NCBI GenBank assembly: GCA_003254905.1
Contig: QANU01113082.1
Location: 130,514-194,513, forward strand
DNA: 64,000 bases
From: Nissolia schottii
Lineage: Eukaryota; Streptophyta; Magnoliopsida; Fabales; Fabaceae
Direction of reading: 5' to 3'
The position numbers were made by a program, and so were the translations under genes. Below are positions 56,287-64,000 of this stretch, piece after piece (the first letter of the stretch is position 1; every line of letters starts with the position of its first letter). The notes under the pieces were generated by a model. It was not told where the DNA came from. It worked only from the letters and a program-made list of their open reading frames with translations, and did not search any database.

Positions 56287-57404
56287 GATGTCGTTCAGAG
56301 TTATCCTATGGGGCACGAAGAATGAGAGAGAGAGAATCAAAAAGAGGCACATATAATTAAGTGAAAGAAGTAGATGGAAGAGGAAGAAAACAAATATAAG
56401 AGAATGAAGTAAGTGGCTAAGATGCCACCCATGTATCATGAGAAACTACGTTTGCGGAGTTGAATGCGGTCATTCCATAAATGTTTTCTATGGTGGAGTG
56501 TGGACAAGAACTATCATGCTCAACAATAAACCTCCTGATTATATGTTAATTAACACCAATTTTTTGAATTAATCCATTAATATTATTCGTACATTGAATG
56601 AAATTTCCAATTTGGTCCAATTTGGTTTAACCTCGTTATATATTTGCATCTTATGTTCATCTTGAACATCGTATTTTTGTGCTACTTTTTTAGGGTAATA
56701 CTAGTTATAAAAGAATTTGTTTTTTACCCCATCTAGTTATAGAAGGAACTTACTACTTTCATGACGCATAATTAAGCAGAGAAAAACAATTCAGTCGGTT
56801 TTAAGGTGTGGTAAAATACATTTTTTTGGTTATATTATAAAATATAATTACATATTGTTCTATTATTAAAAAATAAATTTTAAAATAACTATTGTTAGAA
56901 ATATTTTTATACAAGATAAATATAAATTTTCTACAACTAATTATTTACTGTAATTAAATTATAAAATCATCATTTTAGTTTCAACTGCTTAAATAACTGG
57001 TCCTTTTTTTTTTAAATAGATCTCGTTACATGTATATTTTTAGTATGATATGTTATTTAAGGTGAAGTCTATGGTGCACCGACTAAAGATAGTTCATCAC
57101 ACACTAAGTTCATTTAAACCATCAAATTTTAGATCATCTGTACATTTAAGTATTGATGACTGGAATTAAAATGGATCATTAATAGAATATAGAATGGTTG
57201 TGCACTTGAAAAGCTCCCCTATACAACCAATCTCTTTCCCTCCCTTTATCAAGTGGGTCCTTCTGTGGCAGATGTGTTGTTGATGTGATGGATCAAACTA
57301 ATAGCGATTTGGAACATAATGGAATAACTTGATACCAAAAACATAGGTAAAACACTAAATTGATAGTGATCTGAAACTTAAATAATCAAATAAATACAAA
57401 AAGG

Positions 57405-57540
57405 TAAGATGTAAGATTGTATTCCCAAAGAAAGTTGTATTCTTGTGGACAAAAAAAACTCTCATTTTCAAAATCACCTCCTACATTGGAATGTAAGATT
57501 CACAGGGGAAGGAATGTTTATAAGTGTCTAAATTGCTCTC
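57405..57540. repeat. Dispersed repeat, copy of 19128-19300
   Basis: It shares GAAAGTTGTATTC, CTCATTTTCAA and GGAATGTTTATA-like words with the 19.1-kb copy in the same order and orientation. Confidence 0.45.
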
Positions 57541-58238
57541 AATCTTAAACTATCACTATTACCTAATTGCCACCACCTTTGGTCGCCGTTTGGCGAACCT
57601 CAGACCTACCGACAACGCTAACTGACAATGTTGGATGATCAACTATGGTTGACGTCACCTGAAACCTAAACCTTAAATGGTCGACGCTGCTGGATGACTC
57701 AGATTTGGTCACTATTTTTTGGAATTCTCATTTTGCCCTTATTTATCCAAAAATACCGTTTTAACCCAATTTACTCAAAAAACCCGCAGGAGACTCCAAA
57801 ATTTTTGAAACTTAACACCCCCACTTAGTTTTTCGCATAGATTTAAAAAATGGGGTCATTTTTTCAAGACTAAAACTCCTTCCTACAAAACCAAACCAGA
57901 CCCAAATTCATTTCCCTAAATTTTTAAATTTCTAAATTCTCTAGACTAGGTTTGACTTACATTTTCCTAGGTCAATTTTTCACAACCAAACTCAAACCAA
58001 AACACTCTCAACTCAGATTATACATGCAAGGAAATTCATATTCAGAATCAAGAAATTTAGAGAGGTAAGAAAACAAATCTTCAGTCCTAAAGATATTTTA
58101 GTTATTTAGATATTTTAGCATTTAGTTATTTTGTATTTTATGTTAGCTAAATGGATCAACTGTGTCATTTTCTTTAAGTGCAATAAATGTAATATGTATT
58201 ATTAATCATATGTGCAATCATGTTATGGATCATGTGAT

Positions 58239-58242
<4 letters not shown>

Positions 58243-58280
<38 letters not shown>
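58243..58280. repeat. (TG)n(TA)n microsatellite
   Basis: About 14 TG units are followed by five TA units. Confidence 0.95.
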
Positions 58281-58424
58281 ATTATTCCAATGATGTAATT
58301 ATCGCCTAAGTCCTCTTGAAACTCTATCGTTTGCGTATACATATGTCTTCCTAATCACGCATGGCTCATACTTTATGATTTTGGATAAAACAAGGAAAAA
58401 GTTTTAAAATTGGTCCATATTTTC

Positions 58425-58541
58425 AGTAAGAGATATTTTCAAGGAAAAATATAAGGGCTAGAAGTAACCCAACTAATGTAATTACCTACCCTATGAGCAT
58501 TACTTATGACTATAGCGTAAGCGGTTAGCAGGGATATTACA
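58425..58541 (+). mobile_element. LTR 3' end inserted in gypsy pol
   Basis: This stretch, ending ...GGGATATTACA, is similar to the LTR end at 3345-3402 (shared AGATATTTT, TTACTTA(C/T)GACT, AGCGTAAG, GTTACA-like end). On its right it abuts gypsy reverse transcriptase coding DNA in the middle of the RNase H start, so it marks an insertion or recombination point. The LTR start was not identified. Confidence 0.5.
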
Positions 58542-60046
58542 AGAGTCATCGGTCTCTTCTATGAAAGGTAAGGTAAAGTCAAGAAGTGCTAGGACTGGCA
58601 TACGTGTCATTGCTGTTTTTAGTCTTGCAAACACAGAATCAGCCTCAATGTTCCATTTAAATGTTTTTCCTTTCAGCAACTCAGTTAGTGGAAAAGCGAT
58701 GGTGGCATATTTTGGAACAAATTTCCCATAATATCCCGTGAGACTGAGGAAACCACACAACTATCTCAATTATGGTCACGCTTGGATAGCATCAGTTTTC
58801 TTAGGATCAACATGCACACCGGAAGGACTGATAATGTGGCCCAAATATTCCACTTCCTGGCAGAAGAATAAACATTTTGACATTTTAGCGAACAATTTGT
58901 GACATTTCAGCACTGATAGAGTCAAATCCAAGTGCTCCAAGTGTTTTGCCTCTGTTTTACTATAGATCAGGATGTCATCGAAGAAAACAATAATGAATTT
59001 CCTCAAGTGAGGTCGAAAGATTTTCTTCATCATTGCTTGGAAGGTGGATGTTGCGTTAGTGAGGCTGAAGGGCATGACCACAAACTCATAGTGGCCCAAA
59101 TGAGTGCAGAATGCTATTTTTGGAATATCATCTGCTACCATTCTAATTTGGTGATATCCGGAGCGTAGATCAATCTTGGAGAAATATTTCACACCATATA
59201 TTTCTATTGAGTTTAAGTTCCATGGTGAGTTCCTTGTGGTGTGTTTGTATGAAGCCGAGATTTTTCAATCAGGGCAACCCTAAAACCAAATCAGTACCAT
59301 TCGTATCCAGCACAAAGAAATCTACCTTAAATTCATGTCCTTGTATTTGTATTAATAAGTTGTTGCACTTTGATTCGCAAGTTAGCACTCCATTGCCGGC
59401 ATAAACCTTAAACGGTCAAATGCCCATTGGAGTTAACCAAAGTTTACGAGTGACACCTAGTTTGATGAAGTTGTGCGTGCTTCCGGGGTCCACAAGCATG
59501 GACATTGCTATTCCATTGGCAGCTACTGCGCATTTTCGAAGGTGCAGGGGCGTGATTGTCCGTCCAATGCATTCAGGCTAATTTCTAAAACCTATTCTGG
59601 TTCAACAACTCCCTGTAATTCTTCAGCAGTTAAGTCCTCTTCTAATAACAACAAGCAAGTTGGCTTACATCGATGACCTAGTTCGTATGTCTCATCGCAG
59701 TAGTAGCAGAGCCTTGATCCTTCAATGTGGTAAGTTGTTGTTGACATTTGAGCTCTATGCTGATGGAGTGTTTTGTGATGTTGTTAGACCATAATTACTC
59801 TTGGGCCAATTGGGTTTGACACTGGTTGGAGAAATATTGTTTCTCTTTCTATAACTCATTCCACCCAACCCTCTTGAGTCTAGGAGAGCGGTTTGATTGG
59901 TAGAGTGAGAAATGTTTATGTTCATGCAATTTTGCTAGGGAGAAGACATGGAAATACGTCTGGGGTTGTGCTAACAGCAATTCGCACTTAAGGTGATCAT
60001 TCAAACCGGCAACAAAAAATGAAGTCAACCAAGCTTTTGAGAGTCC
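58542..60046 (-). pseudogene. Ty3/gypsy gag-protease-RT relic
   Basis: Read on the minus strand: gag (SKAWLTSFFVAGLNDHLKCE, near 60030-59970), a zinc knuckle CYYCDETYELGHRC (about 59705-59664), a protease region with LVDPGSTHNFI (where Ser/Thr/Gly is usual between Asp and Gly), FFVLDTNGTDLVLGLP near 59320-59270, then reverse transcriptase (59192-58776: FSKIDLRSGYHQIRM, CTHLGHYEFVVMPF, IVFFDDILIYS, VEYLGHIISPSGV) and the tether GYYGKFVPKYATIA. There are stops between parts. It is cut at 58542 by LTR sequence and at 60046 by another LTR-like start. Confidence 0.88.
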
Positions 60047-60470
60047 TGTTGCGATGACCCATAAAAAGAAAGAGGGCGTCTCGTGCAAGACGCAGGATAC
60101 ATCTCACGCCAGACGATATACAGGAAAGGCGTAAATAGTTACTGGAACTCATCTCACGCAAGATGATGTTCACATAGGGTCATCTTGAGTGAGACGAGTG
60201 CGGGAATTAGTCCCACATCGATTAACGTTATAGAAGGGGGTCTCGTCCTCTCCTTATATATAGAGGCTTCCGGTGAGTGTTTAGACTTGCTAATTCACTC
60301 CAAGAGCTTGAAAGGTCACACTTTTGTGAGACTTTTCGCTCCAGTTATATTTTATTCTTTTCTCCCTCTCGTCTTCCATTTGTGGGTGCCTCCACGTAGG
60401 ATGATGTCAGGAGCTCTTCTTAGCGTTCAGCTATTATCAGGTGAGTGACTTTCTTCACAGTCTATTTTAA
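60047..60470 (+). mobile_element. LTR or TRIM-like sequence
   Basis: It begins TGTTGCGATGACCC exactly where gypsy gag homology breaks. It contains repeated CTCACGC(A/C)AGA(T/C)GAT words, AGTCCCACATCGATTAACG (a motif common in short plant LTRs) and a promoter-like CCTTATATATAGAGG at 60262. The right end and target duplication were not found. A short plus-strand frame at 60185-60448 has no domain. Confidence 0.5.
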
Positions 60471-60479
60471 CCATGTATT

Positions 60480-61275
60480 TATTTTAAATTTATTTATTAA
60501 TTTATTTATTTATTTTAGAATTATTTTATTTATGCATGTTTTATAAAATCTTAGAAGGTGGAATTTATTATTTTATTTATGAAGTTTGTTATTATTTTAT
60601 TTAGTTAGATATTCTCTCATGATTATTTATTTATAAAATTTTTATTTATGAGATAGATATTTACGAAGCTATTTTTAGAACTACATGAGACTACATTTAT
60701 TACATTAAATATATTCATGTTGTGTGCGTATGATTAGCATTAAATAATATAGATACTCAAAAGAAACTCTACCCAAATTATCCCCAAAAATTAGTCAAAG
60801 TCCCCACCAAGAAATAAAAGGAAAGAAACTTCAAAATAAAAAGCCTAAAAATCCCAAAATAATGGGAAAAAAATATTTTAAAAAAATACTACGATCACTC
60901 TTCAACTCCCTCGACTCTTCAACCCCCAAAAATTTAAACCAATGTAAGTAAAATATTCAAACTATTATTCTTATTTTAAAATAATACAAAATTAAAATCT
61001 TTAATTTAATCTTTATCTCTTTTATTATTATCAATTAAACCATCACTTATCAAAATACCAATAAATTATAAGATTAATTTTTATACACTAAAATGACTCT
61101 TTTGCACTATTAGTACATCAAAACTAATTTAAAAAACTATTTGCTTATGAACCTCACAAATACATATATGTTCCTTTTTTTTATTTTAATGTCTAGTAAA
61201 ATTAATTCATAGTCAGATCATGTTCTATAAAAGAAAAAATCAAAATCTGACATAAATATTAAGGTGCAACAATGA
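60480..61275. other. AT-rich DNA, nothing recognised
   Basis: TTTATTTATT repeats at 60480-60660 and AT-rich sequence after. No gene is supported. Confidence 0.4.
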
Positions 61276-61284
61276 AAAAATAAT

Positions 61285-61747
61285 GGGTTAAATAAGTTTT
61301 TGTCTCTTAATAAATCATGAATTTTGACTTTGCACCCTTAAAATTTTTGTTTGGTTTGAGACCTTGATTAAAAAAAAAATTGTTTTAGCCTTGACGTTAA
61401 GTTTTCCCTTTAAAAGATGACATGACGGACAAAAATTAAGTAAACTCCATTATAATTTGGTCAAACATTGTCAAATCAAATTTTAATTATGGTCAAACAT
61501 GTCAAATCAAGTTAAATCGTGACCAAACTAGTCCATAATTCAAATCCATTTGACCATGTTTGATCAAATTATAGTGGAGCTCACCTAACTTTTATCAATC
61601 ATGTCATTATATAAACGATTCAACTTAATATTATAGACTAAAACAAAAAAATATTTATTGAGGAATCAAACCAAAAAATAAATAAAATTTAATAGAGTAC
61701 AAAATCAAAATTCGCAATTTATTAGGGGACAAAAACATATTTAATCC
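61285..61747. mobile_element. Mutator-type foldback MITE, 463 bp
   Basis: The exact 9-bp duplication AAAAATAAT flanks it (61276-61284 and 61748-61756). Left half GGGTTAAATAAGTTTTTGTC... and reversed right half GGATTAAATATGTTTTTGTC... pair over most of the element, including TAATAAAT, TTTTGACTTTG and TTGTTTTAG(C/T)C blocks. A 9-bp duplication and long foldback arms fit a non-autonomous Mutator-like element. No protein is encoded. Confidence 0.85.
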
Positions 61748-62020
61748 AAAAATAATTCATAATAAAATAATAAAAAACGAAACATGAATTGTAATATTTA
61801 GTAAAATAAATATAACGTGGTGTGATGGATGAATGCAACTAAAGTTAAATTGCGTCGCGACGTATCAAAGTATATATATGGAAGATGCCGTAACTTAGTG
61901 TACAAGAAAGTATACATTTCTTTCTTTCTTTCTTTCTTTAATGTGAATCACATTTATGGTAATCTCAAAAAGTTCTTAGGAGAAAAATGAAACCTATATG
62001 CTAGGAAAAGCCACACAGTT

Positions 62021-62165
62021 GTTAAGGTGCTCTTTCGAAGGGCTCTGTATCATTGTAACAAACATCCCATACAGCTTCCATAGAATCCTTGGCAGCTGCC
62101 CCAGAGCAAAAAGGATTTGCAGATAATGATTTCATAACTCTTCTTCTGATACATTCCTTCAAATT
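62021..62165 (-). pseudogene. Coding-like C-terminal fragment, unknown protein
   Basis: The minus strand reads RRRVMKSLSANPFCSGAAAK, then DSMEAVWDVCYNDTEPFERA and P followed by TAA at about 62024-62022. Composition and codon choice look like a real protein end, unlike the AT-rich surroundings, and a TATCAG acceptor precedes the RRV stretch. The family is not recognised. The rest of the gene would lie at higher coordinates, but none was seen before the SINE at 62559, so it may be a gene fragment or the final exon of a gene beyond the window. Confidence 0.4.
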
Positions 62166-62558
62166 CCATTGCATTAATTCAGCATTGAATAAGTTACAAT
62201 AAACAAAATGTCTGAATAATACCAGAGAAAATGTCTAAATAAGAACAAAGGGAAAATTCCCTGCCATCGACTTAACAGCAAGAGAAGTAATTTAAGGAGC
62301 ATGGAAAATTGTAAGAGACTTTAGATTCCCTTTATAATATTTTCATTTCTTCTCCCTAGATGTCAATCTGGTAAAGGTAACAACATGTAACAAATAGCTT
62401 GCCATTTCAATGAACTAAAGAAAACTAGAAATTATTGTTGTTTATTTCTTTCTTTCTTGGAAGAATAGCGTAAGATCATTAGTAAAAGGCCCTAAAGATC
62501 GCCTAGCGGTTTATGCATGTTTCCATAAATATCTCTTTTAAAGTAAAACCCTCAAAGT

Positions 62559-62741
62559 AACCAACGGGAGTTGGTCCAAGTGGTAAGCGGCTTGGTATCG
62601 CTTAAGCAAGGTCCCGAGTTCGAGACCTTGTGAACACAGTTATCCTCGCTAGGAGACTCACCCGCCATAGCCAGATGCACGACCCGGGTCGGCTCGGATT
62701 AGTCAAGGCTAAGCCTTGGATACCGGGTAGGTAACCTAAAA
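62559..62741 (+). mobile_element. tRNA-derived SINE, copy 3
   Basis: It begins (A)ACCAACGGGAGTTGGTCCA, with A box TGGTCCAAGTGG at 62572-62583 and B box GAGTTCGAGACC at 62616-62627. The tail (GGAGACTCACCCGCCATAGC, CTAAGCCTTGGATACCGGG) ends in a short A run. An exact 14-bp duplication AAAACCCTCAAAGT lies at 62545-62558 and 62742-62755. It cannot fold as a normal tRNA over its length, and the duplications mark it as retroposed. Confidence 0.9.
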
Positions 62742-63153
62742 AAAACCCTCAAAGTGATTCTCTTACAAATTACAATATAGCAATCGGCCAAAACAGGCCC
62801 TAACCAAAAAAAACTCATTATGAAGTGCCTAACATTTAAAAAGTGGACAAATAAATAAGAGTTCCCTGTGATAAACTCACCCACCAAGATGCTTACCTGG
62901 ACACGAATGCTTTTATCTTACACAATAAATAAATAAGAGTTCCCTTATGGTCACTTTTTATTTCATTTGATTACATAAAATTTTAATTATAAATTAAATT
63001 CTAGATACCTAATGATACGAAAAAAGAAAAGATCACTGAGTGGAACTTATTTTGAAGGTCCAACCTAAATAAAACCATTTAGGCACTCGCCACTCAGAAA
63101 TAATCAGAAATTTTTTTTTGCGAAAATGATGTACACCCAATATCCATACATCC

Positions 63154-64000
63154 GTATATACACCACTATTCTATATGGTTTCACTGTCAATTAATACGGA
63201 ATATAATAGACTTTCCTTATTTGAAAAATAAGCACTCTCACGCGCGCTCCAATTTGAATTAGAATCTCATACGTGATAGTTTCTCGACCATATCGTAACA
63301 TAATCGTCCTCAACCACCTCTGAACTGAAATCGATAGCTCCATGGAATTCGAAATCCTCCATAACCACCTCTAAAGCAAAACGTGAGTTCCATGGAAACC
63401 ATAATCATCCATGGAAATCAAAGTTTCGAGTGCAAATTCGACAATCAAAACTTAAGCCCTATTAATGTTTGTGCAAATTCGACCTCTGGGTTGCGCTCAT
63501 TGTTTGTGCTTAAGCCCTATTAATGTTTGCACTTATGTCCATTTAAAGTTTGTACATTCTATTTTCTGTCATATAAAATTTCAGAACACTGTAATTTCAC
63601 ATCATCGTCAACAATCAAACACTCTCCATGGAAATTTATCAAAAAAAAAGGTCCAAAAATTACCACAGATTCTTGTATTGCCATTTTCGATCACCAACCA
63701 ACTGAGATTACGATTGTATAAGTTTTGATTATCGAATATGCACTCGAAACTTTGATTTTCATGGAGCTCGCGTTTTGCTTCAGAGGTGGTTATGGAGGAT
63801 TTCGAATTCCATGGAGCTATCGATTTCAGTTCAGAGGTAGTTGAGGACGATTCTGTTACAATATGGTTGAGAAACCATCACGTATGAGATTCTGATTCAA
63901 ATTGGAGTATGCGTGGGAGTGCGTATTTGCCAAATAAGGAAAGTCTATTGTATTCCGTATTAATTGACAGTGAAACCGTATAGAACAGTGGTGTATATAC
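63154..64000. mobile_element. Long inverted-repeat element running off the window
   Basis: The left arm 63154-63453 (GTATATACACCACTATTCTA ... ATCAAAACTT) is the inverse of 63720-64000 with high similarity; the left arm has an extra ~18 bases near 63400. About 266 bases lie between the arms, including two copies of CTTAAGCCCTATTAATGTTTG (63451 and 63509). Arms near 300 bp suggest a Mutator-like or foldback element. The outer end of the right arm is at or beyond the window edge, so no duplication can be checked. Confidence 0.75.

Larger units (their letters stand above)
56290..58420. other. GPDH 5' flank and intergenic DNA
   Basis: The minus-strand GPDH promoter and 5' UTR should lie at 56287-56700; a CT-rich tract (minus CTCTCTCTCTC at 56321-56332) is close to the start. 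A dispersed repeat also found at 19128-19300 is at 57405-57540. Otherwise no gene is seen. Confidence 0.4.

Noticed and set aside
62559..62630. Functional tRNA gene
   Set aside because: A and B boxes are present, but the sequence does not make a proper cloverleaf and is part of a retroposed SINE with target duplications.
1..64000. CRISPR array, operon or bacterial mobile elements
   Set aside because: No regularly spaced repeats with unique spacers and no bacterial gene organisation; all evidence is plant nuclear.

Overview
This window is plant nuclear DNA, most likely from a eudicot and possibly a legume. It is AT-rich, has intron-split genes with GT-AG borders, and is packed with plant transposons (Ty1/copia, Ty3/gypsy, LINE, tRNA-derived SINE, hAT- and Mutator-type elements). 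The species is not determinable from the sequence alone. Nothing prokaryotic was seen: no operons, CRISPR arrays or phage genes.

Four host genes can be reconstructed. (1) 9361-12901 (+) is a seven-exon sieve element occlusion (SEO) gene for a 731-residue phloem protein. (2) 20387-20782 (+) is a small, probably mitochondrial protein with an AURKAIP1/COX24 (mS38) C-terminus. (3) 33999-37582 (+) is a five-exon ABHD17-like alpha/beta hydrolase of 368 residues. (4) 42076-56286 (-) is an NAD-dependent glycerol-3-phosphate dehydrogenase. Its last exon (42076-42225) lies 11.6 kb from the previous one, and part of its middle is hidden by a 534-base run of N.

Layout. 1-5000: degenerate telomere-like repeats, a GC-rich palindromic island and a decayed gypsy element. 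5000-9200: AT-rich, with two small DNA-transposon relics. 9.2-13.0 kb: SEO. 13.2-20.2 kb: no gene, several repeats, a pyrimidine-rich tandem array and an extremely AT-rich block. 20.4-20.8 kb: mS38-like gene. 21.9-27.8 kb: minus-strand copia relic holding a 1.6-kb hAT-like element which itself holds a LINE fragment, followed by a plus-strand LINE. 28-33.9 kb: SINE, LINE fragment and a long-terminal-inverted-repeat element. 34.0-37.6 kb: ABHD17-like. 37.6-42.0 kb: repeats and an LTR-like stretch. 42.1-56.3 kb: GPDH. 57-62 kb: gypsy relic interrupted by LTR sequence, then a Mutator-type foldback. 62-64 kb: a short coding-like fragment, a SINE and a long inverted repeat running off the window.

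The most striking region is the last intron of the GPDH gene. It contains a copia relic with a nested SINE and a nested solo LTR, then a LINE with a nested solo LTR and a nested hAT-like element, a Mutator-type MITE, a second copia relic and further LTR sequence. Many of these insertions are proved by target-site duplications readable in the sequence. The genes do not form a pathway; what connects them is invasion by shared repeat families. For example, one LTR family occurs both in SEO intron 6 and in GPDH intron 8 or later.
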